Shown: positions 17,597 to 26,025 of the stretch, piece by piece
Layout: each line of letters starts with the position of its first letter
How positions within the stretch are numbered: position 1 is the first letter of the stretch
Made by a program: the position numbers and the translations under genes
NCBI RefSeq assembly: GCF_038957035.1
Contig: NZ_CP152412.1
Location: forward strand, 7,622,501-7,686,500
DNA from: Bradyrhizobium sp. B097
GTDB lineage: Bacteria; Pseudomonadota; Alphaproteobacteria; Rhizobiales; Xanthobacteraceae
Length of the DNA: 64,000 nt
Direction: 5' to 3'
Notes under the pieces: model-generated
Told to the model about the DNA's origin: nothing
Database searches by the model: none
What the model saw: only the letters and a program-made list of their open reading frames with translations

Positions 17597-18499
17597 TCAG
17601 GCCGTCTCCCGCTCCGCCGCATTCTCGCCGACCGACACGACCTTGATGTCGATATCCATGTCCAGAAAGGCATCGGTCGGGCCGAGATAGACGCCGTGCA
17701 GCGGGATCGCCTGGCGTGGATCGCGCGCGACAGCGACGCGGATCAGGTCGCGCGTGCCGACGATGCCGTTGGTCGGATCGAACTCGATCCAGCCGGCGCT
17801 CGGCAGATAGACCTGCACCCAGGCATGGGTCGAACCGCCGCCGACGTAGCCATGCGCGCTGTCGGTCGGCATCGCGAGATAGCCGGAGACGAACCGCGCG
17901 GCGATGCCGAGCCGGCGCAGTGCCTCGATCATGAACAGCGCATAGTCGCGGCAGGTCCCGGACTGCGTCCGCAGCGTATCGAGCGGATGCTGGGTGCCAT
18001 GCTCAAAGCGCTTGCGGTAGCTGAACGCCTCACGAATGCCATGCGTCATGTCGCTCAGGATCTTGAACGTCAGGGTCGGCGCCTCGACATCGAGGAAGCG
18101 CCGCGCCCAGGTCGACAGCTCGCCGTTCGGATCGCCATATTGCGGCGTGATGAACTGCTGCAGGTCGGGAAATTCCTCATCGTCGTAGAGGAACGGATAG
18201 AAGTAGGCGGCGTCATCAGGCGTCAGCGCGAACCTGTCGGCCGGATTGTGATCCACCGTCGCGGTCGAGACAAACGACAGCGTGTCGGCGCGCTCGTCGA
18301 AGGCGGCGATCGCGACGCTGTTGCCGAACACGTCGTGGATCCAGCGCAGCGACATCGGCTGTGGGTCGATCACAAGTGCGCTGTCGAGCACGCGCAGATC
18401 GTGGCCGTCGCGGGGGCGCAGCATGATGCGGTGTTCGCCGAACGCCACTGGACGCGCATAGCGATAAACGGTCTTGTGATGGATAGTCAGGAGCGGCAT
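17597..18499 (-). CDS. Transglutaminase-like cysteine peptidase, complete triad
   Basis: From the ATG at 18499 the product has 300 residues and starts with the family's usual PLLTIHHKTVYRYARPV, the N-terminal bacterial transglutaminase-like beta-barrel domain. The triad is C183 (SGTCRDYA), H225 (STHAWVQVYL) and D241 (GWIEFDPTNG). Such enzymes hydrolyse or transfer at amide bonds; in bacteria they usually act as proteases or amidases in the cytoplasm. A longer frame to 18610 has no conserved sequence. The upstream gap of about 100 bases is shared with the divergent N-formylglutamate amidohydrolase gene. Confidence 0.87.
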   Translation of the reverse strand: MPLLTIHHKTVYRYARPVAFGEHRIMLRPRDGHDLRVLDSALVIDPQPMSLRWIHDVFGNSVAIAAFDERADTLSFVSTATVDHNPADRFALTPDDAAYFYPFLYDDEEFPDLQQFITPQYGDPNGELSTWARRFLDVEAPTLTFKILSDMTHGIREAFSYRKRFEHGTQHPLDTLRTQSGTCRDYALFMIEALRRLGIAARFVSGYLAMPTDSAHGYVGGGSTHAWVQVYLPSAGWIEFDPTNGIVGTRDLIRVAVARDPRQAIPLHGVYLGPTDAFLDMDIDIKVVSVGENAAERETA

Positions 18500-18601
18500 C
18501 TTCAAACAATCATCGTGATTTGGGCCGCTAAATCTATAGAGAATGCTGCTCGATTCCAAACCAGCATGCCCCTTGAATAGGCAAAGTTGAGGAAAAAGCC
18601 C

Positions 18602-19399
18602 GTGAATCACGCCGGTGGCCCGTTCTTTCTGCTGACAAACACCGATGTTTCACCGGTTCTTGAACATAATCCTGGCGGCCGCTCGCCGTTCCTTCTGACT
18701 TGCGATCATTATGGCAGGCTGATTCCCTCCCCGCTCGGCGATCTCGGTCTGCCTGAAAGCGAGCTCGTCCGGCACATCGCATGGGACATCGGCATCGCCG
18801 GCGTCGCAACCCGGCTCTCCGAGCTGCTCGGCGCGCACCTGATCGCGCAGCGCTACTCGCGGCTCGTGATCGACTGCAATCGTCCGCCGCATGTCGCAAG
18901 CGCGGTCCCGCTGATCAGCGAAGCCACCACCGTTCCCGGCAATGAAGGCCTGTCGCGCGAAGCCGCCGAGATGCGCCGCGCGCAGATCTTCGATCCTTAT
19001 CACCAGCGCATCGACGAGATCATCGACGAACGTACGCGTCAGGGCATTCCGACGGTGCTGGTGTCGTTGCACAGCTTCACGCCGGTCTACGCCGGCATCG
19101 CGCGTCCCTGGCACATCGGCACGCTCTATCACCGCGACAAGGCGCTGCCGCCGCTGCTGCTGAAGCATCTGCGCAGCGAGGGCGATCTCGTGGTCGGCGA
19201 CAACGAGCCCTATGCAGTCAGCGACGAGACCGACTACACGATCCCCGTACATGGCGAGAAGCGCGGCCTGATGAATTCCGGCATCGAGATCCGACAGGAC
19301 CTGATCTCCGATCAGGCCGGCGAAACCGCATGGGCCGAGCGGCTGGCGCGCGTGCTCGGCGAGATCGAAACGACGTTGCGTGCGGAAGCGCTGATCTAA
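18602..19399 (+). CDS. N-formylglutamate amidohydrolase family protein
   Basis: GTG at 18602 is preceded by GAGGA at eight bases and gives 265 residues; a TTG at 18587 would overlap that ribosome-binding site. The motifs FLLTCDHYGRLIP, HIAWDIGIAGVA and VSLHSFTPVYAG are typical of the family (Asp-His and His residues that bind the catalytic zinc). Known members hydrolyse N-formyl-L-glutamate at the end of histidine degradation, but no hut gene is nearby. The broader COG3931 group, to which this belongs, may act on other N-acyl amino acids. Divergent from the transglutaminase pair. Confidence 0.85.
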   Translation: MNHAGGPFFLLTNTDVSPVLEHNPGGRSPFLLTCDHYGRLIPSPLGDLGLPESELVRHIAWDIGIAGVATRLSELLGAHLIAQRYSRLVIDCNRPPHVASAVPLISEATTVPGNEGLSREAAEMRRAQIFDPYHQRIDEIIDERTRQGIPTVLVSLHSFTPVYAGIARPWHIGTLYHRDKALPPLLLKHLRSEGDLVVGDNEPYAVSDETDYTIPVHGEKRGLMNSGIEIRQDLISDQAGETAWAERLARVLGEIETTLRAEALI

Positions 19400-19410
19400 C
19401 GCAGCTGCTG

Positions 19411-19538
19411 GAGCATGATCCGGAAAAGTGCGAAGCGGTTTTCCCTCGCCACAAACGCGTAAGCGTTTGCGCGGTGATCGTGCTTGAACAATGAGCTAAA
19501 GCGCAATGATGATTCAACCTGATTTCATCGCGCTTTAG
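19411..19538. repeat. Dispersed repeat 'GAGCATGATCCGGAAAAGTG...' with nested hairpins
   Basis: The stretch opens with GAGCATGATCCGGAAAAGTG, a motif I recall as widely dispersed in Bradyrhizobium and related genomes. CAAACGC-GTA-GCGTTTG forms a hairpin at about 19452-19468, and CTAAAGCGC...GCGCTTTAG at 19496-19538 closes the element. It ends the N-formylglutamate amidohydrolase unit and may act as a transcript end. Confidence 0.65.
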
Positions 19539-19823
19539 GTAGTGTACCCACAGCAAATTTTGGCGGCGTGACGCGTGGATGGCATATCCGCTTTGCCCCG
19601 TTAGCGGCCAAGGTCACGCGGCGTTGCAATATGTCGCGAAGGGCAAGAGAACGGTCAAGAGCGGAAGGAGGAAGCCCGCTCGTGGAACAATGGCACACCC
19701 CGCTGGTCGACTGAGTTTGGCGGCTTCGCGATACCATTTGCTTACCGTGTGGGCGGGCTCTATGCTGTTGTCTCAATCCAACGCCGGTTGAGGTTTGGCA
19801 AGACAGCAATGGGAGGTCAGCCC
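19539..19823. other. Non-coding stretch before the MOSC gene
   Basis: 285 bases with no credible reading frame; short open frames here have no family likeness. It must contain the promoter of the MOSC gene. Base composition is more AT-rich than in the flanking housekeeping genes, which fits the nearby transposase remnant. Confidence 0.4.
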
Positions 19824-20300
19824 ATGGCGAGCGTTGTCAGTCTTTTTGTCTCCCCTGCTATTGGACGGCCGATGCAGACGTGCACATCAGTGCGGGCTTT
19901 TGCTGGTCGGGGATTGGAAGGGGATCGATACGAACGCGGTGAAGGCTCCTACTCGAAATTGGCGCGTGTGGCCGCGCGGCATGTTTCCCTGATCGCCCGC
20001 GAAGCCATCGAAGCCTCGAATGAAGAATTGGCCCGGCGCGGGCTTATCCCCTTCGAAATGAACGAAACACGGCGGAACATCGTCGTCGAAGGCATCGACG
20101 TCTATGGATTGCTGGGCAAGGAATTTCTCATCGGCGCAGTGCGCCTGCGCGGCTCCGAACCGACCATACCATGCCGCATCCCGTCCGCAGTCGCTGGCAA
20201 GACCGGATTTGCGGAAGCTTATCGCGATCGGGGCGGCGTGCGGGCCGAGGTCCTCTCGGATGGAATTATTTCGATCGGCGATCTCGTTCAAACGGATTGA
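19824..20300 (+). CDS. MOSC domain-containing protein
   Basis: From the ATG at 19824 (GGGAGG seven bases upstream) the product has 158 residues and consists of one MOSC domain. Typical blocks are SPAIGRPMQTCTSVRAFAGRGLEGDRY (8-35), ARHVSLIAREAIE, NETRRNIVVEGIDV and the cysteine-bearing SEPTIPCRIP with C117. MOSC domains bind molybdenum cofactor or carry sulfur to it, as in YiiM-type and mitochondrial amidoxime-reducing proteins. A molybdenum hydroxylase lies 3 kb downstream, but no direct link can be shown. The in-frame extension to 19749 lacks conservation. Confidence 0.85.
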   Translation: MASVVSLFVSPAIGRPMQTCTSVRAFAGRGLEGDRYERGEGSYSKLARVAARHVSLIAREAIEASNEELARRGLIPFEMNETRRNIVVEGIDVYGLLGKEFLIGAVRLRGSEPTIPCRIPSAVAGKTGFAEAYRDRGGVRAEVLSDGIISIGDLVQTD

Positions 20301-20367
20301 TTGCCCCCTGGCTGTCTGCGTAAATCGGCATGACGTGCTGCGTCACAGGAAACGAGCGGCAATCGAT

Positions 20368-20487
20368 GGGACGGTCGCGGGCGGGTTGACCAGCAAAATT
20401 CATGCGCTCGTGGAGACAGATGGCCCGCCGGTTCGGCTGCGCTGACGCCGGATGAGGCTCACGACAATCGGCTGGCCAGAGCCGCTC
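20368..20487 (+). pseudogene. IS5-family transposase remnant, frameshifted
   Basis: Translated in one frame the DNA reads GRSRAGLTSKIHALVETDGP followed by PVRLR and a stop. Reading on in the -1 frame gives LTPDEAHDNRLARA. Joined, this is the conserved IS5-type segment 'GGLTTKIHA...G.PVR..LTPGQAHD', so a fragment of a DDE transposase has been left with a frameshift near 20440. Both ends are missing and no terminal inverted repeats can be seen. It separates the MOSC gene from the PepSY group and shows that an insertion sequence once sat here. Confidence 0.7.
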
Positions 20488-20499
20488 GCTCGCGCCCGA

Positions 20500-20682
20500 T
20501 CAATTCGGCCGGCGCCGCCAGATGAACAGCAGATAGAGCAGCACGGGCAGGCCGAGCGCCACCCAGGAGACGGTATCCCACCAGCCGTCTCCGACGAGCG
20601 CGCTGATCAATCCCACCGTGCTGACGATCGCGATGACGAGCGGGGCGGCGAAGATCTGGCTCAATGAACGATGTGCGACCAT
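20500..20682 (-). CDS. Small two-helix membrane protein (60 residues)
   Basis: The frame begins seven bases after the PepSY gene stop and encodes two hydrophobic helices, at about 11-29 and 35-53, ending in a positively charged WRRRPN tail. The tight spacing and the common direction make it the last gene of the PepSY operon. Small proteins of this kind commonly accompany PepSY-TM proteins, but I cannot name a family. It probably sits in the inner membrane as a partner or stabiliser of the upstream protein. Confidence 0.65.
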   Translation of the reverse strand: MVAHRSLSQIFAAPLVIAIVSTVGLISALVGDGWWDTVSWVALGLPVLLYLLFIWRRRPN

Positions 20683-20689
20683 GCTGATG

Positions 20690-21853
20690 TCACGACGTGA
20701 GCGCGGGGTTGTCGATCGAGGCGGCGTTGGCGATGGCGCGCTCCTGGCTCACGCCCGCCTTGCGCCGGCGCAGCCACAGATAGACGCCGGTGACCAGGAT
20801 GAAGATGGTGAGGATGTCGAGCAGCGCCCAGACGATCTTGAGCGGCATGCCGCCATAGTCGCCGAAATGCAGCGGCTGCGACACATACAGCGTCGACACA
20901 TACCAGGGCATGTCGCGGCTGTCGGTCAGATCACCGGTTTCCGCGTCGATCAGCGCGGGCTTCAGCAGCCGCGAGGTCAGCGGCGTATCGCCGTGCAGGA
21001 ACACCGCGTAGTGGCTCTTGCTGCTGAACAGGGTTCCCGGGAACGCGACGAAGCTCGGCGTCATTCCCGGTACCGCATGCCTCGCAACCTCGACGGCCCC
21101 GTTCAGCGAGGTCAGCTTCGACGGCACCGGCCGGTCCTTGTACTGCGCGGTCATTTCGGCGAGCTGACCGAATTGCCACATCTTGAGCACGAGGTCGGCC
21201 CAGGTGTTGATGACCCCGGTGAAGCCAACCACCAGCGTCCAGGCCACCAGCAGGATGCCGGCGAGATTGTGGACGTCGAGCCAGCGTACGACGCGGGTCC
21301 GCTGCGCGCGGTAGGCGCCGAAGCGCAGCTTTCGCATCGACGGCGCGTAGACGACGATGCCGGAAATGATCGCGACGCAGAATAGGATCCCCATCAATCC
21401 AAGGAACAGCTTGCCGGGCAGGCCCGCGAACATGTCGGTGTGCAGCTTCAGCATGATGTAGGTGAAGCGGCCGGTCACATCAGGGGAATCGAGATAGGCG
21501 CCGGTATGCGTATCCATCCGGATCAGGAGGTTGCTGGTGGGATCGGCGTCGATCGTCGGGCCAACGCTGACCCAGATCGCGCCGGGCTCGTCGCGATCCC
21601 AGATCAGGAAGTGAGGCACCTTGCCCGGCGCCCGCGCGAGCGCGTTGCCGAGCAGATGATCCAGATTGGCCGGCGGCGTGCCCGCCGGCGCCTCGACCGG
21701 CTTGACCTGGCTGTGCAGGAGATCATCGATCTCGTCGTGGAAGATCAGCGGCAGGCCGGTGATGCAGAGCAGCAGCATGAACAAGGTGCAGATCAGGCTG
21801 GTCCATTTGTGGACGGCGCCCCATCGCCGCAGGGATTTGGTCGTCGCAGTCAA
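20690..21853 (-). CDS. PepSY-associated TM helix (PepSY_TM) protein
   Basis: 387 residues with the PepSY_TM plan: an N-terminal helix (18-38, WTSLICTLFMLLLCITGLPL) preceded by RRWGAVHKW, a periplasmic PepSY-like domain, a second helix pair around 145-170 and 205-225 with HNLAGILLVAWTLVVGFTGVINT, and a last helix near 340-362. Conserved histidines in the helices (H15, H201 region) could bind heme. Such proteins are often inner-membrane ferric-siderophore or flavin reductase partners, but no TonB receptor is adjacent to support this. It is the first gene of a two-gene leftward operon. Confidence 0.82.
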   Translation of the reverse strand: MTATTKSLRRWGAVHKWTSLICTLFMLLLCITGLPLIFHDEIDDLLHSQVKPVEAPAGTPPANLDHLLGNALARAPGKVPHFLIWDRDEPGAIWVSVGPTIDADPTSNLLIRMDTHTGAYLDSPDVTGRFTYIMLKLHTDMFAGLPGKLFLGLMGILFCVAIISGIVVYAPSMRKLRFGAYRAQRTRVVRWLDVHNLAGILLVAWTLVVGFTGVINTWADLVLKMWQFGQLAEMTAQYKDRPVPSKLTSLNGAVEVARHAVPGMTPSFVAFPGTLFSSKSHYAVFLHGDTPLTSRLLKPALIDAETGDLTDSRDMPWYVSTLYVSQPLHFGDYGGMPLKIVWALLDILTIFILVTGVYLWLRRRKAGVSQERAIANAASIDNPALTS

Positions 21854-21964
21854 CTTCGCTACCTAATTCCAGTCTCCATTCTTGTCGTCACTAACACGAC
21901 GACGGATGTGCGCAGCCGGGCGGCGATTAGAACCCGTCCAGTGTTGGACTTATCGTTTGATCGT

Positions 21965-21980
21965 GTTGCGATCTCGCAAC
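21965..21980. promoter_or_regulatory. Perfect inverted repeat GTTGCGA-TC-TCGCAAC upstream of the PepSY gene
   Basis: Two 7-base arms with a 2-base spacer lie 112 bases upstream of the PepSY start, in the gap shared with the end of the small gene at 22061. The shape suits a dimeric repressor. No matching regulator is nearby, and it does not look like the Irr or Fur sites I know. Confidence 0.4.
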
Positions 21981-22060
21981 GAGAGCGTCCGCGAACTGCG
22001 ACGATGCGTCTCGGCCTTCAGCGCGATTTCCTGGGATCGTTCTAAATTGGATCGCCGCGT

Positions 22061-22237
22061 TCAACCGGCTGACGCGACGTGGACAGGATGCTTCGCGCGC
22101 CATTTGGGACCCGGCCCGCGCATGTAGTGCAGCTCGGGCCGGTAGGGATCGCGCATTCGCGCGATCAAATTCTGCCAGCCGGTCGTGATCGCGTTCAGGC
22201 CGCGGCGCAGAGGTAGCAATAACAGCAGCGACGGCAT
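22061..22237 (-). CDS. Short protein (58 residues) downstream of a DUF6894-like gene
   Basis: ATG complement at 22235-22237 and stop at 22061-22063 give a 58-residue product starting MPSLLLLLPLRRGLNAITTG, with WQNLIARMRDPYRPELHYMRG in the middle. It starts nine bases after the previous gene's stop and has a GAGAG upstream, so the two are an operon. The leucine run at residues 4-8 is too short for a membrane helix. The remainder is basic with several aromatics. I do not recognise a family. Confidence 0.5.
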   Translation of the reverse strand: MPSLLLLLPLRRGLNAITTGWQNLIARMRDPYRPELHYMRGPGPKWRAKHPVHVASAG

Positions 22238-22246
22238 GGCGCGCTC

Positions 22247-22492
22247 TCAGTGCGGTTTGCCGAGAACGAATGCGAAGGGCAGGATGACGATCTCCTCGCC
22301 GTCCTCGTCGCTGACATGCACGGCCCAGTCGCGCCAGTCTTCCAGGCTGACCGTTGCGACCAGCGAGCGCATCATGCGGGTCGCCGCCTCGCAGGCCTCG
22401 GCGAGGCTGGTCACCGAGGTGCCGCGGCGATCCATCAGCACGCCGCGCGTATTCGAGCAGTGGAAATAGACCTGTGTCATGTCCTGGGCCAT
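22247..22492 (-). CDS. DUF6894-like small protein (81 residues)
   Basis: The ATG at 22492 has GAGGA seven bases upstream and gives MAQDMTQVYFHCSNTRGVLM and so on; the longer frame to 22537 has no ribosome-binding site. The pattern VYFHC-N..GV..D..GT.V..L.EA...A and DWRDWAVHVSDEDGEEIVILPF matches small rhizobial proteins I know as DUF6894, which are very numerous in Bradyrhizobium. The function is unknown. It is followed by a 58-residue gene in the same operon and is divergent from the TetR gene. Confidence 0.7.
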   Translation of the reverse strand: MAQDMTQVYFHCSNTRGVLMDRRGTSVTSLAEACEAATRMMRSLVATVSLEDWRDWAVHVSDEDGEEIVILPFAFVLGKPH

Positions 22493-22637
22493 CTGCGTAT
22501 CCTCGCAAGCTCCGGGCGATCGGGCTCGCCCTTGCATGACGAAGCTTTACGTGGGCAGCGCGAGCCGATCCGTGACGCGGCTCACATAAGCGCGCGGGGC
22601 GGCGCCAGGCCGCGGCGCCGCCTTCACCAGATCGCGA

Positions 22638-22666
22638 TTTGACAGTTCTCCTATATTTGTCAAAAT
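22638..22666 (+). promoter_or_regulatory. Candidate promoter and operator of the TetR/Mo-hydroxylase operon
   Basis: TTGACA at 22639-22644 and CAAAAT at 22661-22666 are 16 bases apart. TTTGACA at the left is mirrored by TGTCAAA at about 22658-22664, so an inverted repeat overlaps both promoter elements. A start site near 22673 would coincide with the ATG, giving a nearly leaderless message. The placement suits autorepression by the TetR protein. Confidence 0.5.
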
Positions 22667-22672
22667 CGTCAA

Positions 22673-23347
22673 ATGGGACCGAAAACCCGCATTCTCGACG
22701 CCACCATGCTGGTTTTCCGCCGGCACGGCTTTCGGCGCTCCTCGATCGAGCAAGTCGCCGAAGCCGCCGGCCTGACGCGGCAGGCGCTCTATCATCATTT
22801 CGAATCCAAGGAAGCGCTGTTCCGCGCCGTGATCGAGCGCGTGCATGAGTCCGCGATCGCGGCCGAGGAGGTTGCCGTTGCCGAGGCAGAGACGGCGGGC
22901 GGCAATCTCGGCGACATCCTTGCCGCGGGCATGACCGCGCGGATGTCGACCATGATCGCGTCGCTGGACGGCTCGCCGCATCTCGAGGAATTGTATTCCG
23001 AGCACCTCGTGCACGCGCGCGATCTCTACCAGACCTACGCCGCACGCTATGCGGAGCGCATGGTGGCCACCATCGCGCGGACCGTTCGCAAGCATCAGCT
23101 GGCGCTGCCGCAGGAGCTCTCGCCGGCCGAATTCGCGCGGCTGATCGAAATGTCAGTGTACGCATCGAAGTCGCAGTATCCGGCGATGCAGCCGGCGGAC
23201 GCGTTCCTGAAGGACATGGCCATGATGGTGCGAACGCTCTGCGCGGGCGCGGTGCCGAAATCCTTGCCAAAATCCGGGAAGCCGCCCGTCAAGAAGGCGG
23301 TAATCGAGGACAAGCCGACACGCCGCAAGACAGGAGGACGTCCATGA
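22673..23347 (+). CDS. TetR/AcrR family transcriptional regulator
   Basis: 224 residues. The N-terminal helix-turn-helix is clear: ILDATMLVFRRHGFRRSSIEQVAEAAGLTRQALYHHFESKEALF (about residues 7-50) with the family's YHHF recognition helix. The C-terminal ligand domain is not diagnostic, and the tail is basic (KPTRRKTGGRP). Its stop TGA overlaps the ATG of the next gene in an ATGA, so it is co-transcribed and translationally coupled with the molybdenum hydroxylase. The simplest reading is a local repressor that senses a substrate or product of that enzyme. Confidence 0.88.
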   Translation: MGPKTRILDATMLVFRRHGFRRSSIEQVAEAAGLTRQALYHHFESKEALFRAVIERVHESAIAAEEVAVAEAETAGGNLGDILAAGMTARMSTMIASLDGSPHLEELYSEHLVHARDLYQTYAARYAERMVATIARTVRKHQLALPQELSPAEFARLIEMSVYASKSQYPAMQPADAFLKDMAMMVRTLCAGAVPKSLPKSGKPPVKKAVIEDKPTRRKTGGRP

Positions 23348-26025
23348 ACACGACGACCGTCAATGGCCACGTTGAATCGCTGCCCGATGATCCCGATGCG
23401 CTCTTGATCGACATCGTGCGCGACCAGCTCAAGCTCACCGGCACCAAGCTCGTCTGCGGCGCCGGCGTCTGCGGCGCCTGCACCGTGCTGGTCGACGGCG
23501 CGCCTGTCGCAAGCTGCCTGATGCCGGCGCATGCCGCGGCCGGCAAAGCGGTGACGACGGTGGAAGCCATCGGCGCCGCCGGGCTGCATCCGGTGCAGAA
23601 GGCGTTCATGGCGCACGACGCCCTGCAATGCGGCTTCTGCACGCCGGGCTTCATCGTGGAGGCGACCGCGTTCTGCGACCGCTGGCGCGCCACCAGGGGA
23701 ACGGCGGTGCCGTCACGCGAGGAGATCGGCGCGGCGCTGTCGGGCCATCTCTGCCGCTGCGGCGCCTATGACGGGATCTTCCGTGCGGTGGCGGACGCCT
23801 GCGCCGGCCGCTTCGACGGCGACAATGTCACAGCGCCGCGCATCGAGGCGCGCGACAAGGTGACCGGCGCGGCAAAGTACACCGTCGACATCAACCATGA
23901 CGGCCAGCTCGAAGGCCTGATCCTGCGCTCGCGCGAGGCGCATGCCCGCATCACCGCGCTTGATCTGGCGCCGGCGCGCGCGCTCACTGGCGTCGCCGCA
24001 GTGTCGCTGCTCGGCGACGACCGCATCGTGCGCTATGTCGGCGAGCCGATTGCGGCGGTCGCCGCAAAGGACCGCAAGACGGCGCTGGCCGCGCTGGCTG
24101 CGATCAAGCTGACCAGCGAACGGCTGCCGGCGGTGGTCGGGCTCGACGCCGGGCGCAAGGATGGCGCGCCTGTGGTTTTCGACCGAGCGAACCGCAAGCG
24201 GGCCGGCAATGTCTCGGAGGCGGCCGGCGGGCCGGCGCCATGGAAGCAGAACATCCGCGGGCCGACCGCTGTGTTCTCGACGCGCGCCAAGAAGGCCCGC
24301 AACTGGGTCGACGAGGCGCGTCAGGCCAACAATCGTCTGCTCGTCGAGGCAACCTTCCGCACCGCCACGCAACAGCATGCATGCCTCGAGCCGCATGCCG
24401 CGGTGGCGCGCTTCGACGGCGACCGGCTGACCTTGCACGCCTCGACCCAGCAGGTGTTCCACCTGAAGGAGCAGATCGCAAAACGCTACAAGCTCGATCA
24501 CGACAAGGTCCGCGTGATCGCCGATCACGTCGGCGGCGGCTTCGGATCGAAGGCGAGCCTGGGCGTCGAGACCATCGCCGCCATCGAACTCGCGCGCGAG
24601 GCGAAAGCGCCTGTCAGGGTCGCCTACGATCGGCAGGAAGAGCTCTCCGTCGCCGGTTATCGTCCGGCCGCAGAACTGAAGGTCGCGCTGCTGCCCTCCG
24701 ACAAGGGGAGCCTGAAGGCGCTCTCGGTCACCGCGCATGCCGATACGGGCGCTGCGACCAACTCGACCATCGCGGGCCTGGCGCGGCTGATCTATCCGGC
24801 CGAGGCGAAGGACCTTTCGGATTTCGACGTCATCAGCAATTTGCCGCCCGGCGCGGCCTTCCGCGGCCCCGGCGGTCCGCCGATGGCGTTCGCAGTGGAG
24901 CAGGCGATCGACGAGGCCGCGCTGCGGCTCAACGTCGACCCGATCGCCTTGCGCAAGCGCTGGGATCCCGATCCCAACCGCCAGCGCCTCTACGACTGGG
25001 CATCCGGGCTCGAGATCTGGCGCAATCGCAAACCCGCACAGAATGGACGCTACCGCCGCGGCATCGGGATGGCGACCGGCTACTGGCTCTATCTCTGGCA
25101 GCCCAACGTGAAGGTCGAGGTCGCGGTCACGGGCGGCCGGATCGTCGCCAGCACCGCGACGCAGGACATCGGCACTGGCACCCGCAGCGTGCTTGCCGAC
25201 ACGATCGCGCGCGAGTTCGATCTTGAGCCTGCCGACATAGAGGTGCGGATCGGCGATTCATCGCTGCCCGAAGGGCCGGGCTCCGGCGGCAGCCGCGTCA
25301 CTGCCTCGGTGATGCCGCCGACGCTGCAGGCGGTGCGGAAACTGAAGGCCGCGATCCTCGAGCAGGCGACACGAAAGCCCGTGCCCGGCTCGAACGCGCC
25401 CTGGCGCGAGTTGATCGCGCGCTCGCCCGATATCGCCGTGGTCGAGTCGCGCGGCGAGGACGGCAAGAACACCGCGCCCGGCATCCGCTCGCCGCTGCGT
25501 GAGGTCGGGCTGATGGGCATGGTGTTCGGCTGGATGATGCGCCGCTTCTCGAACATCGCGGTCGGCGCCGGCGTGCCGAGCTCGGTGCAGGTGATCGAGG
25601 TGGAGGTCGACACCTGGCTCGGCCATGTCCGCGTGCTCAACGTCCACACCGGGATTGCGGTCGGCAAGATCGCAGCGCCGGCGCTGGCGCATAGCCAGGC
25701 CTGCGGCGCGGTGATCCAGGGCCTCGGCTACGCGCTCTACGAGGCGCGCGAGCTCGATCCGAGCAGCGGCGACGTGCTGACCGCGGGGATGGAAGATTAT
25801 CGCATCCCCGGGATCGCCGATACACCCGAGATCGATGTCCATTTCGACGAAGCCGGCTTCGACCATGTGCTCGGCAACAGCGTCGGCATCGGCGAGGCCT
25901 CGACGGTGCCGACCTCGGCCGCGGTCGCCAACGCGATCCACGACGCGATCGGCGTCCGCCTCACCGAGATTCCGATCCGGCCCGACCGCATCGTCGCCGC
26001 GCTGAAAGGGAGGGATGCCGCATGA
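23344..26025 (+). CDS. Molybdenum hydroxylase, fused [2Fe-2S] and molybdopterin subunits
   Basis: 893 residues joining two normally separate subunits. Residues 1-155 are the iron-sulfur subunit with one [2Fe-2S] cluster on C38, C43, C46, C58 and the second on C96, C99, C137, C139 (CGFCTPG and LCRCG). After a short linker, the xanthine-oxidase-type molybdopterin part begins near residue 163 (RIEARDKVTGAAKYTVDI), includes DHVGGGFGSKASLGVE and FRGPGGPPM, and ends with the likely active-site glutamate in GNSVGIGEAST. It oxidises an aldehyde, purine or N-heterocycle by water-derived hydroxylation; the substrate is unknown. No Tat signal is present, so it is cytoplasmic. ATGA overlaps link it to both neighbours. 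Confidence 0.9.
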   Translation: MNTTTVNGHVESLPDDPDALLIDIVRDQLKLTGTKLVCGAGVCGACTVLVDGAPVASCLMPAHAAAGKAVTTVEAIGAAGLHPVQKAFMAHDALQCGFCTPGFIVEATAFCDRWRATRGTAVPSREEIGAALSGHLCRCGAYDGIFRAVADACAGRFDGDNVTAPRIEARDKVTGAAKYTVDINHDGQLEGLILRSREAHARITALDLAPARALTGVAAVSLLGDDRIVRYVGEPIAAVAAKDRKTALAALAAIKLTSERLPAVVGLDAGRKDGAPVVFDRANRKRAGNVSEAAGGPAPWKQNIRGPTAVFSTRAKKARNWVDEARQANNRLLVEATFRTATQQHACLEPHAAVARFDGDRLTLHASTQQVFHLKEQIAKRYKLDHDKVRVIADHVGGGFGSKASLGVETIAAIELAREAKAPVRVAYDRQEELSVAGYRPAAELKVALLPSDKGSLKALSVTAHADTGAATNSTIAGLARLIYPAEAKDLSDFDVISNLPPGAAFRGPGGPPMAFAVEQAIDEAALRLNVDPIALRKRWDPDPNRQRLYDWASGLEIWRNRKPAQNGRYRRGIGMATGYWLYLWQPNVKVEVAVTGGRIVASTATQDIGTGTRSVLADTIAREFDLEPADIEVRIGDSSLPEGPGSGGSRVTASVMPPTLQAVRKLKAAILEQATRKPVPGSNAPWRELIARSPDIAVVESRGEDGKNTAPGIRSPLREVGLMGMVFGWMMRRFSNIAVGAGVPSSVQVIEVEVDTWLGHVRVLNVHTGIAVGKIAAPALAHSQACGAVIQGLGYALYEARELDPSSGDVLTAGMEDYRIPGIADTPEIDVHFDEAGFDHVLGNSVGIGEASTVPTSAAVANAIHDAIGVRLTEIPIRPDRIVAALKGRDAA

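Noticed and set aside
19579..19791. A 70-codon frame before the MOSC gene
   Set aside because: It runs through an unconserved gap and lacks a ribosome-binding site.
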